The position numbers and the translations under genes are program-made. DNA of 13,045 nucleotides. It comes from an uncultured Clostridia bacterium (GTDB lineage Bacteria; Bacillota; Clostridia; Christensenellales; UBA1242). Positions 6,825 through 13,045 of the stretch are shown here, piece by piece. Positions within the stretch are counted from its first letter, which is position 1; each line of letters starts with the position of its first letter. The notes below the pieces were generated by a model that saw only the letters and a list, made by a program, of their open reading frames with translations, did no database searches and was not told the origin of the DNA. Where the stretch lies: contig CALVUB010000013.1 in the NCBI GenBank assembly GCA_944363385.1, forward strand, positions 1 through 13,045, written 5' to 3'.

Positions 6825-7715
6825 CTATTTTATTTTCTCGATATAATTTTGAAAATAGTCTGGCAGAGCAATTTCAAATTGCATAAGTTTGCCAGTGCGA
6901 GGATGAACAAATTGTATAAAATATGAATGCAGAAGTTGCCCTTTCAAATTTTTATCTGGCTTTCCGTAAACATTGTCGCCAACAATTGAATGCCCAAGCC
7001 ATTTGCAATGCACTCTGATTTGATGAGTTCTGCCCGTTTGCAGAGAAAATTCCACCAAACTTTTGTTCTTAAATTCCTTTAGCACCTTAAAATCTGTAAT
7101 TGCTTTCTTGCCTGAAGAAGAGACTGCATATTTTTTGCGATCAGACCGACTTCGCTCCAAAAAAGTTTCAATATGCCCTTCCTTTTCTTTAAAAATTCCT
7201 TCACATAAAGCCATGTATTTACGCTTACATGTTTTATTTTTAATTTGCTCGGCAAGCGAAACATGCGCCAAATCATTTTTTGCCACAACCATAAGTCCAG
7301 AGGTGTTTTTATCAAGCCTATGCACAATGCCGGGTCTGAGAACGCCATTGATACCGCTAAGGTCTTTCACTCTGTCAAGCAGTCCATTGACGAGAGTTCC
7401 GCTTTTTGTGGAAGAACAAGGATGCACCACCAAGCCTTGTGGTTTGTTTACCACAATCAGGTCAGTGTCTTCATAAACAATTTCAAAGTCAATTTTTTCA
7501 GCCTCCGCTTCAAGAGGTTTGGGTTGTTCAAACTCGAAAGTCACTTTTTGACCAAGCTTAACCTTCTCGCCCGCTTTAACTTTTTTACCATTAAGCAAAA
7601 TTTTGCCTTCATTGATAAGATTTTTTATATGAGAGCGCGACAAAGCAGGTTGATTTGCATTAAAAAGCACATCAAGCCTTTCTCCTTCTTGGTTTACAAT
7701 AAATTCACCCTTCAA
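6825..7715 (-). CDS. rluD: RluA/RluD-family 23S rRNA pseudouridine synthase
   Basis: A 296-aa enzyme that isomerises specific uridines in RNA to pseudouridine. An N-terminal S4 RNA-binding domain (about residues 12-65, with SRSHIKNLINEGKILLNGKKVK) is followed by the catalytic domain, with family motif RPGIVHRLDKNTSG at 127-140. Asp135 is the expected catalytic residue. A later 'LQTGRTHQIRVH' motif is the second hallmark. Length and domain order are those of RluD-type members acting on the large subunit; the exact target uridines cannot be told, and RluC/YlyB-like naming is possible. The start is a TTG at 7715, with an AGAGAGG site upstream and no nearby in-frame ATG. It follows lspA by 26 bp, an arrangement common in Bacillota, and is the last gene of its operon. 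Confidence 0.93.
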   Translation of the reverse strand: MKGEFIVNQEGERLDVLFNANQPALSRSHIKNLINEGKILLNGKKVKAGEKVKLGQKVTFEFEQPKPLEAEAEKIDFEIVYEDTDLIVVNKPQGLVVHPCSSTKSGTLVNGLLDRVKDLSGINGVLRPGIVHRLDKNTSGLMVVAKNDLAHVSLAEQIKNKTCKRKYMALCEGIFKEKEGHIETFLERSRSDRKKYAVSSSGKKAITDFKVLKEFKNKSLVEFSLQTGRTHQIRVHCKWLGHSIVGDNVYGKPDKNLKGQLLHSYFIQFVHPRTGKLMQFEIALPDYFQNYIEKIK

Positions 7716-7741
7716 AATCGCCTCTCTTATTAAAATTCACG

Positions 7742-8386
7742 CTAAATTTTGTTGTTTTTGTCTTCATTTTTTTGCTTGGCAACACTATTTTTGTCAATTT
7801 TCTCATCAACTCGTTCATCTTCAGCCTCACTGTCTGGCTTTTGAGATGGTTGCTTCATAGCCTCCTTTTTTGCCTTCTCCAGTTTTGCCTCTCTGACAAA
7901 TTCGATAATGAAATAGACAATAAACAGCACAACACCAATTGTAATGGCGCTGTCTGCAATATTAAATACAGGAAAATTAATAAACTGAAAATTGATAAAA
8001 TCGCGCACATAGCCAAAAACCAGTCTGTCATACAAGTTGCCCAAACAGCCACCAACGATAAAGCCGATTGTGACCGAGAGCAAGATTTGCATGCCTTTTA
8101 TGCTGATTGAGTTTTTAATTTTTTTGATATAAAACCATAACAAAACAACCGCTACCACTAGAGAGATAACAATCAGAAGCCAAGTTTGACCTCCAAAAAT
8201 CCCCCAGCTTGCGCCAAAGTTTTGAACATGCACAAAATTTATAAACCCCTCAATAAAAGAGGTGCTATCTCCAACATTTGGGATAAGCGAGCTTATCAAG
8301 AGATATTTTGTAAGCATATCAAAAACAAACACAAAAATTGCCACCATGATAGCGACAAAATAGCTTTTGAAAAATTTACTCTTCAA
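7742..8386 (-). CDS. lspA: Lipoprotein signal peptidase (signal peptidase II)
   Basis: A 214-aa integral membrane aspartyl protease that cuts signal peptides from diacylated prolipoproteins. Four hydrophobic helices are visible (about 9-30, 66-88, 99-117, 145-165). Family motifs in order are D23-x-x-TK, VQNFGASWGIF (54-64), GNLYDR (116-121), VRDF with catalytic Asp129, and FNIADS with catalytic Asp145. The open frame runs 29 codons further upstream, but GGAGGG at 8395-8400 is placed 8 nt from the TTG at 8386, so I start there. This start overlaps the sepF end by 11 bp and suggests translational coupling. An unusual charged tail of about 50 residues (165-214, rich in Lys, Glu, Asp) follows the last helix, making the protein longer than the usual 150-170 aa. 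Confidence 0.93.
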   Translation of the reverse strand: MKSKFFKSYFVAIMVAIFVFVFDMLTKYLLISSLIPNVGDSTSFIEGFINFVHVQNFGASWGIFGGQTWLLIVISLVVAVVLLWFYIKKIKNSISIKGMQILLSVTIGFIVGGCLGNLYDRLVFGYVRDFINFQFINFPVFNIADSAITIGVVLFIVYFIIEFVREAKLEKAKKEAMKQPSQKPDSEAEDERVDEKIDKNSVAKQKNEDKNNKI

Positions 8387-8741
8387 TTTCCATACCCTCC
8401 GGCAAATACAGATAAAGTTTTTCTGCTTCAAGTTCATGCATAGTTGCCGACAGAGCAAAGCAAACCCCTTCAAAATAAGTCAAAATCCTCTCGGCAAGGT
8501 CTTTTTCACAATATTCGACAGAGATAATACAAGGATTGCCCTTTATCAGAATTTCCGCAAAATCTTTAACTTGCAGATAACTTTCTGGATAATAAACAGG
8601 CACTCCGTCAATTTCATCAACTCGTGATTTTACCTTTCCATGTTTTATCTTAAAGCTGGCTTTGGTATTTTTTTTAGGCTTTTTTGATTTTTCGTCATTT
8701 TCAAAGCCCAAAGCACCAAAAATTTTACCCATAAATCCCAT
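8376..8741 (-). CDS. sepF: Cell division protein SepF
   Basis: A 121-aa protein of the SepF (DUF552) family, which binds the FtsZ C-terminus and helps align the division ring at the membrane. The N-terminal MGFMGKIFGALGF segment fits the short membrane-binding amphipathic helix, followed by a Lys-rich linker (about 15-45). The globular core at about 50-115 has PESYLQVKDFAEILIKGNPCIISVE, then ERILTYFEGVCFALSATMHEL and LYLYLP, which follow the family pattern of helix, strand and 'F..G..YA' segment. The ATG at 8741 has AAGGTGA upstream; an internal ATG at 8732 is a less likely start. It is the first gene of the sepF-lspA-rluD unit. ftsZ and the ylm genes that often flank sepF are not in this window. 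Confidence 0.88.
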   Translation of the reverse strand: MGFMGKIFGALGFENDEKSKKPKKNTKASFKIKHGKVKSRVDEIDGVPVYYPESYLQVKDFAEILIKGNPCIISVEYCEKDLAERILTYFEGVCFALSATMHELEAEKLYLYLPEGMEIEE

Positions 8742-8760
8742 AATAATTCACCTTTAAATT

Positions 8761-8769
8761 ATTATATCA
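8761..8769 (-). promoter_or_regulatory. Probable extended -10 promoter for the sepF operon
   Basis: The minus strand reads TGATATAAT, an extended -10 element with a perfect TATAAT (8761-8766). The -35 position (TTTCAA, 8784-8789, 17-bp spacing) is poor. The leader would be only about 12 nt, barely enough for the ribosome binding site, so an additional upstream start is possible. Confidence 0.5.
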
Positions 8770-8828
8770 TAAAAATATTAAACTTGAAAAACAAATTTCG
8801 CATCAAATTTGCAATTGCAACAAAAAAT

Positions 8829-8858
8829 TTGACAAAAAAGAAAGATAAGGCTTAGAGT
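8829..8858 (+). promoter_or_regulatory. Possible plus-strand promoter for a non-coding RNA
   Basis: A perfect TTGACA (8829-8834) is followed at 18 bp by TAGAGT (8853-8858), 4 of 6 to the -10 consensus. It faces a terminator about 190 bp away with no open reading frame in between. The -10 match is only fair. Confidence 0.4.
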
Positions 8859-8862
8859 AAAA

Positions 8863-9050
8863 CCTCTGCGATGCCTTTGTCACTTTGTTTGTAAAACAAT
8901 TTGCTAACTATGGAAACAAAAGAGACAATATCATAGGTTGGAGTTAAGCAACTATCTATCTATAAATTCACTTTTGCATGCGAAGTTAGGCTTTTATAAG
9001 ACCTAAAAATCACCCAACAAAAAAATGACTGAAATTTCAGCCATTTTTTG
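8863..9050 (+). ncRNA. Candidate structured RNA, 6S-like in outline
   Basis: The stretch between sepF and tuf has no plausible protein gene but is rich in pairing. Ends pair over long range: CCT, CT, CG and ATGC within 8863-8874 match GCAT, CG, AG and AGG within 8976-8990. The helix can extend outward with TAAAA/TTTTA (8858-8862 with 8992-8996) and CTTA/TAAG (8851-8854 with 8997-9000), though those 5' bases overlap the proposed -10 box. An inner hairpin pairs TTGCTAACT (8901-8909) with AGTTAAGCAA (8942-8951). Wide unpaired segments lie on both sides between the two helices. A closing stem, central bubble and apical stem in about 180 nt is the plan of 6S RNA, but no sequence signature proves this. 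Strand is inferred from the promoter-like and terminator elements. It could instead be an unrelated leader or regulatory RNA. Confidence 0.4.
9020..9049. terminator. Terminator of tuf, symmetric
   Basis: An AAAAAATG-A-CTG arm (9020-9031) pairs with CAG-C-CATTTTTT (9038-9049), with one mismatch and a short AT loop. Both ends carry T tracts on their own strand. It ends the minus-strand tuf transcript, which stops at 9064, and could equally end a plus-strand RNA arriving from 8863. Confidence 0.85.
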
Positions 9051-9063
9051 ATTTAAAAGTTGA

Positions 9064-10266
9064 TTATTCAATAATTGAAGAAACAACACCAGAACCAACC
9101 GTTCTGCCACCTTCACGGATAGCGAAACGAAGTCCTTGCTCAATAGCGATAGGATTGATAAGAGTGATAGTCATTTTAACATGGTCGCCAGGCATAACCA
9201 TTTCAACACCCTTTTCAAGTTCGATAACACCAGTGATGTCAGTTGTTCTGAAATAGAATTGTGGTCTATAACCATTGAAGAATGGAGTGTGACGGCCACC
9301 TTCTTCTTTCTTAAGAACATAAACTTCAGCAGTGAATTTTGTGTGTGGGTGAATTGAACCTGGTTTGCAAAGAACTTGACCTCTTTCAATGTCTGTTCTT
9401 TGAATTCCACGAAGAAGAAGACCTGCGTTGTCACCAGCGATAGCTGCATCAAGAGACTTGTGGAACATTTCAACGCCTGTTACAACAGTTTGTTTTGAAG
9501 CGCCAAGTCCAACGATTTCAACAGTGTCACCAATTTTTACAGAGCCTCTTTCAACTCTACCAGTTGCAACAGTTCCACGACCAGTGATTGTGAAAACGTC
9601 TTCAACAGGCATAAGGAAAGGTTTGTCAGTTTCTCTTTGTGGCTCAGGAATGTAAGAATCAAGAGCGTCAAGAAGTTCTTGAATGCAAGCGCAAGATGGG
9701 TCAGAAACATTTCCAGCTTGAGCAGCTTCCAAAGCTTTCAAAGCAGAACCTTTGATGATTGGAGTTTTGTCTCCTGGGAATCCGTATTCAGTAAGAAGGT
9801 CACGAATTTCCATTTCAACAAGTTCAAGAAGTTCTGGATCGTCAACTTGATCAGTTTTGTTCATAAATACAACGATGTAAGGAACACCTACCTGTCTAGC
9901 AAGAAGGATATGCTCTCTTGTTTGAGGCATAGGACCATCTGTTGCAGCAACAACAAGGATAGCGCCGTCCATTTGAGCAGCACCTGTGATCATGTTTTTA
10001 ACATAGTCAGCGTGTCCTGGGCAGTCAACGTGAGCATAGTGACGTTTGTCAGTTTCATACTCAACATGAGCTGTGTTGATAGTGATACCTCTAGCCTTTT
10101 CTTCTGGGGCTTTATCGATTTCATCATATCTCATTTTTTGAGCAAAGCCCTTAGCAGCTGAATACATTGTGATTGCAGCAGTAAGAGTTGTTTTGCCGTG
10201 GTCAACGTGACCAATAGTTCCAACGTTTACATGTGGTTTTTTTCTTTCATAAACACCAATAGCCAT
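9064..10266 (-). CDS. tuf: Translation elongation factor Tu
   Basis: A 400-aa GTPase that delivers aminoacyl-tRNA to the ribosome. The G domain shows GHVDHGKT (19-26), RGITI (59-63), DCPGH (81-85), NKTD (136-139) and GSALK (173-177). Domains 2 and 3 follow with the usual '[13 protein letters not shown]', '[11 protein letters not shown]' and '[20 protein letters not shown]' stretches. The base-specificity motif is NKTD rather than the usual NKCD. A short insertion-like segment ([14 protein letters not shown], about 181-194) lengthens the loop after GSALKALE by about 6 residues relative to the E. coli protein. The start at 10266 has GGAG about 10 nt upstream. It is the last gene of the str cluster, 130 bp after fusA, with a likely promoter of its own. 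Confidence 0.99.
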   Translation of the reverse strand: MAIGVYERKKPHVNVGTIGHVDHGKTTLTAAITMYSAAKGFAQKMRYDEIDKAPEEKARGITINTAHVEYETDKRHYAHVDCPGHADYVKNMITGAAQMDGAILVVAATDGPMPQTREHILLARQVGVPYIVVFMNKTDQVDDPELLELVEMEIRDLLTEYGFPGDKTPIIKGSALKALEAAQAGNVSDPSCACIQELLDALDSYIPEPQRETDKPFLMPVEDVFTITGRGTVATGRVERGSVKIGDTVEIVGLGASKQTVVTGVEMFHKSLDAAIAGDNAGLLLRGIQRTDIERGQVLCKPGSIHPHTKFTAEVYVLKKEEGGRHTPFFNGYRPQFYFRTTDITGVIELEKGVEMVMPGDHVKMTITLINPIAIEQGLRFAIREGGRTVGSGVVSSIIE

Positions 10267-10300
10267 TTTAAAAAATCTCCTTTTTTTGTTTTACTACGAT

Positions 10301-10328
10301 ATAATAACATATTTTTTTGCAAAAGCAA
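10301..10328 (-). promoter_or_regulatory. Probable separate promoter for tuf
   Basis: On the minus strand, the extended -10 TG-T-TATTAT (hexamer 10301-10306, TG at 10308-10309) follows TTGCTT (10323-10328) at 16 bp. Initiation near 10294 would give a leader of about 28 nt. It lies in a highly AT-rich fusA-tuf spacer and would allow tuf expression above that of the upstream genes. Confidence 0.5.
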
Positions 10329-10374
10329 AATGATTTTTCAACTTTTTTAAAATTTTTATCAATTTTTTATAAAC

Positions 10375-10393
10375 TTTGCATTCGGGATGCAAA
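10375..10393 (-). terminator. Weak hairpin after fusA, possibly a partial terminator
   Basis: TTTGCAT and ATGCAAA arms (7 bp) enclose a 5-nt loop directly after the fusA stop. The following minus-strand sequence is AT-rich but lacks a clean T tract, so partial attenuation or mRNA 3'-end protection is more likely than full termination. Confidence 0.4.
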
Positions 10394-10396
10394 TGT

Positions 10397-12475
10397 TTAT
10401 TGTTTGCTTTTTGCTCTCTCACCTATAATGTTTTGAGCAATAGATTTTGGAACTTCTTGATATTTAAGAGGTTCCATAACATAATTTCCTCTGCCCTGAG
10501 TTTGAGAACGAAGGTCGGTTGCATAACCAAACATCTCAGCAAGAGGCACTTCTGCATTGACAATTTGAATGCCAGCAGAAGATTCTGTCCCAGTAAGCAT
10601 ACCTCTTCTTGAAGTAAGGTTGCCCATAACAGTTCCAAGATATTCATCAGGCACTTCAACAGAAACCTTCATGATAGGTTCAAGAAGCACTGGGTCTGCA
10701 TTTCTTGCGCCTTCTTGGAAAGCCATAGATCCTGCAATCTTGAAGGCCATTTCAGAAGAGTCAACTTCGTGATAAGAACCATCCACCAAAGTAACCTTAA
10801 AGTCAACTGTTTCATAACCAGCAAGCACACCATTCATTCTGGCTTCATTGATACCGTTGTTGATTGGTTGGATATATTCTTTAGGAACAGATCCGCCAAC
10901 AGTTTTATCCACAAACTGATAGCCCTCACCAGGAGCGAGAGGCTCCATTTCAATGATACAGTGACCATATTGACCTTTACCACCAGACTGCCTGATGAAT
11001 TTTCCTTCAGCCCTAACAGCTTTCTTGATAGCTTCACGATAGCTAACTTGTGGTTTACCAACAGTAGCTTCAACTTTAAACTCTCTAAGAAGTCTGTCGA
11101 CAATGATTTCAAGGTGAAGTTCGCCCATACCAGCGATCAAAGTTTGACCAGTTTCTTGATTGGTTGCAACTCTAAACGAAGGATCTTCACGAGAAAGTTT
11201 TGCAAGAGCGAGAGCCATTTTTTCTTGCATGTCTTTTGTTTTAGGCTCAATGGCAAGTTGAATAACAGGTTCTGGAAATTCCATGCTTTCAAGTTGGATT
11301 GGATGCTTTTCATCACAGAGAGTGTGACCTGTGATAGTATCTTTAAGTCCAACAATAGCAGCAATATCACCAGCTGAAACTTCGGTGATTTCCTGTCTGT
11401 TGTTTGCGTGCATTCTGATAAGTCTTCCAACTCTTTCAGTTTTTCCTGTGTTTGAGTTGTAAACATAAGAGCCTGCGGTAAGTTTTCCACTGTAAACGCG
11501 GAAGAAAGTAAGACCACCAACATAAGGGTCGGTCATAATTTTGAAGGCAAGTCCAGCAAGTGGAGCATTTTCATCAGGTGCTCTATCTTCTTCTTTGCCA
11601 GTGTCTGGATTGATACCCTTTATGTTTTCAATGTCAAGAGGGCTTGGCAAATATTCAACCATTGCATCAAGAAGCATTTGAACGCCTTTGTTTTTGTAAG
11701 ACGACCCACAAAGAACTGGTGTTAAAGTTTTTGCAATTGTTGCTTTTCTGATAGCTTTTTTAAGTTCCTCAATTGAAATTTCTTCGCCTTCAAAGTATCT
11801 TTCAAGAAGAGCGTCATCAGTTTCAACAATTTTTTCAATCATTTTGTCATGTTCTTGTTGCGCTCTATCTTTAAGCTCTGCAGGGATGTCAACAATTTCA
11901 ATTTGAGTTCCCATATCGTCTTTATAAATCTCAGCCTTCATTGTAAGCAGGTCGATAATACCTGAGAAGGTATCAGCCTCACCAATTGGCATTTGGATTG
12001 GCAATGGGTTTGTTTTAAGTCTTCTTTGAATAGACTCAACACAACCAAAGAAATCGGCTGCATCTCTGTCCATTTTGTTTACATATATAATAGTTGGCAC
12101 TTTATATTTTGTAGCTTGACGCCAAACAGTCTCGGTTTGAGGTTGAACTTTATCACGAGCAGAAAGCACAAGCACAGAGCCGTCAAGCACTTTGAGTGAA
12201 CGCTCAACTTCAACTGTAAAGTCAACGTGTCCTGGAGTGTCGATTATATTGATTTTATGACCTTTCCAAGAACAAGTTGTGCAGGCTGAAGTGATTGTGA
12301 TGCCACGCTCTTGTTCTTGAGCCATCCAGTCCATGGTTGCAGCGCCATCGTGAACTTCGCCAATCTTGTGACTTTTGCCGGTGTAATACAAAATACGCTC
12401 AGTTGTTGTGGTTTTCCCAGCATCAATGTGAGCCATAATGCCGACATTTCTAGTAAGTTCTAGATTGTTTGCCAT
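10397..12475 (-). CDS. fusA: Translation elongation factor G
   Basis: A 692-aa ribosomal translocase GTPase of normal length. The G domain contains AHIDAGKT (15-22), RGITI (58-62), DTPGH (79-83) and NKMD (133-136). The rest follows the five-domain plan, ending with the domain IV loop '[21 protein letters not shown]' and domain V '[13 protein letters not shown]'. The segment after beta-strand 4 reads [14 protein letters not shown], where DK replaces the more common GG. The start ATG at 12475 has AAGGAG a few bases upstream. It lies 112 bp after rpsG and before tuf, as in most Bacillota str operons. Its length, motifs and location favour true EF-G over a TetM-like ribosomal protection protein. 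Confidence 0.98.
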   Translation of the reverse strand: MANNLELTRNVGIMAHIDAGKTTTTERILYYTGKSHKIGEVHDGAATMDWMAQEQERGITITSACTTCSWKGHKINIIDTPGHVDFTVEVERSLKVLDGSVLVLSARDKVQPQTETVWRQATKYKVPTIIYVNKMDRDAADFFGCVESIQRRLKTNPLPIQMPIGEADTFSGIIDLLTMKAEIYKDDMGTQIEIVDIPAELKDRAQQEHDKMIEKIVETDDALLERYFEGEEISIEELKKAIRKATIAKTLTPVLCGSSYKNKGVQMLLDAMVEYLPSPLDIENIKGINPDTGKEEDRAPDENAPLAGLAFKIMTDPYVGGLTFFRVYSGKLTAGSYVYNSNTGKTERVGRLIRMHANNRQEITEVSAGDIAAIVGLKDTITGHTLCDEKHPIQLESMEFPEPVIQLAIEPKTKDMQEKMALALAKLSREDPSFRVATNQETGQTLIAGMGELHLEIIVDRLLREFKVEATVGKPQVSYREAIKKAVRAEGKFIRQSGGKGQYGHCIIEMEPLAPGEGYQFVDKTVGGSVPKEYIQPINNGINEARMNGVLAGYETVDFKVTLVDGSYHEVDSSEMAFKIAGSMAFQEGARNADPVLLEPIMKVSVEVPDEYLGTVMGNLTSRRGMLTGTESSAGIQIVNAEVPLAEMFGYATDLRSQTQGRGNYVMEPLKYQEVPKSIAQNIIGERAKSKQ

Positions 12476-12497
12476 AATTGTTCTCCTTTTAGATTTT

Positions 12498-12530
12498 ATA
12501 ACTTTTAAGCGAAAGTTATAGTCGCTTTAA
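12498..12530 (-). promoter_or_regulatory. Overlapping alternative hairpins in the rpsG-fusA spacer
   Basis: Two inverted repeats share bases and cannot form together. One pairs 12498-12505 with 12512-12519 (ATAACTTT/AAAGTTAT). The other pairs 12505-12512 with 12522-12530 (TTAAGCGA/TCGCTTTAA, one bulge). They lie just upstream of the fusA ribosome binding site. The spacer also has a TATAAT at 12573-12578 (minus strand) without a good -35 box. A regulatory role is inference. Confidence 0.35.
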
Positions 12531-12587
12531 CGATTTCTCAGCAAATCTTATTTCATTAGTTCTTTACAAATTATTATACTTAAAATC

Positions 12588-13045
12588 TTACCACTTAAAG
12601 TGAGCAAATGCCCTGTTGGCCTCAGCCATTCTGTGCATTTCGTCACGCTTTTTGATTGCTCCGCCAGTCGAATTGAAAGCGTCCATAATCTCGCCTGCAA
12701 GTTTTGCTTGCATTCCTCTTTCACCTGTTCTCTTTCTTGCGAAAGCAACAATCCATCTGATAGCAAGAGTTTGTCTGCGCTCTGGTCTGATTTCCATTGG
12801 CACTTGGTAAGTTGCGCCTCCCACTCTTCTAGATTTTGTTTCAAGCACTGGTTTTACATTTTCAAGTGCAGTTAAGAACACATCAAGTGGTTCTTGTTCA
12901 AGTTTTTCTTTTATTGTGTCAAAAGCTCCATAAACAATTCTTTGAGCAAGACCTTTCTTTCCAGATTCCATAACCTGATTTACAAGTTTTGTAACAACTT
13001 TGCTCTTATAAATTGGATCTGGGAGAACATCTTTTTTGACAGCAC
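12588..13045 (-). CDS. rpsG: 30S ribosomal protein S7, N-terminus cut by the window edge
   Basis: 151 complete codons are visible, beginning [20 protein letters not shown], and the frame runs out of the right edge. Against the usual 155-156 aa, only about five to seven N-terminal residues are missing. S7 nucleates assembly of the 30S head on 16S rRNA and lines the mRNA exit path. Family hallmarks are DVLPDPIY, the '[30 protein letters not shown]' core, the basic '[21 protein letters not shown]' helix and the '[23 protein letters not shown]' end. An internal Met at 12971 is not the start, because conserved residues continue upstream of it. It is followed by fusA, as in the str operon. Confidence 0.98.
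   Translation of the reverse strand, partial: AVKKDVLPDPIYKSKVVTKLVNQVMESGKKGLAQRIVYGAFDTIKEKLEQEPLDVFLTALENVKPVLETKSRRVGGATYQVPMEIRPERRQTLAIRWIVAFARKRTGERGMQAKLAGEIMDAFNSTGGAIKKRDEMHRMAEANRAFAHFKW

Noticed and set aside
8863..9050. tmRNA or tRNA gene
   Set aside because: There is no CCA-ending acceptor, T-arm GTTCRA sequence or tag-peptide frame. The size and ends do not fit either class.
10905..10913. Exact TTATCCACA in fusA
   Set aside because: It is a single occurrence inside conserved coding sequence with no surrounding cluster, and is expected by chance or codon use. It also cautions against over-reading single boxes.
10715..11377. 220-codon plus-strand frame antisense to fusA
   Set aside because: It is a mirror of a conserved EF-G coding region, with no ribosome binding site and an implausible composition. 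Similar long antisense frames over tuf (9637-10161), the pseudouridine synthase gene (7245-7733) and the WG repeats (5668-5937) were dropped for the same reason.

Overview
The window looks like chromosomal DNA of a low-GC Gram-positive bacterium (Bacillota/Firmicutes), probably an uncultured or poorly described lineage. The grounds are an AT-rich sequence, strong GGAGG-type ribosome binding sites, use of TTG starts, U-tract terminators, a SepF cell-division protein, a tandem Ig-like surface protein and a standard rpsG-fusA-tuf order. One gene ends in TGA, so the mycoplasma code is unlikely. I cannot name the genus.

Layout, left to right. (1) 71-4234, minus: a giant secreted, membrane-anchored protein of Ig-like domains (1354 aa) with its own clear promoter and terminator. 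(2) 4428-5159, plus: two small independent units, a 65-aa cysteine-rich protein with an internal duplication and a 127-aa bacterial PH-domain protein. (3) 5283-6783, minus: a WG-repeat (beta-propeller-like) protein. Its gene holds a 102-bp tandem repeat whose copies differ at one base. Its promoter is a perfect TTGACA/TATAAT pair whose 16-bp spacer contains nine consecutive Gs, and three copies of a 17-bp motif with DnaA-box cores surround that promoter. (4) 6790-8769, minus: a compact sepF-lspA-rluD-type operon (divisome assembly, lipoprotein signal peptidase, large-subunit pseudouridine synthase). (5) 8829-9050: a gene-free stretch with a possible plus-strand structured RNA, 6S-like in outline. 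(6) 9064-13045, minus: the str operon 3' part, with tuf, fusA and a partial rpsG running off the right edge.

Regions 4 and 6 are housekeeping and conventional. The unusual part is region 3. A homopolymer inside an otherwise ideal promoter, a near-identical in-frame repeat array and reiterated DnaA-like boxes together suggest a locus variable in both expression and protein length. The cysteine-rich protein and the candidate RNA are the next most interesting items.
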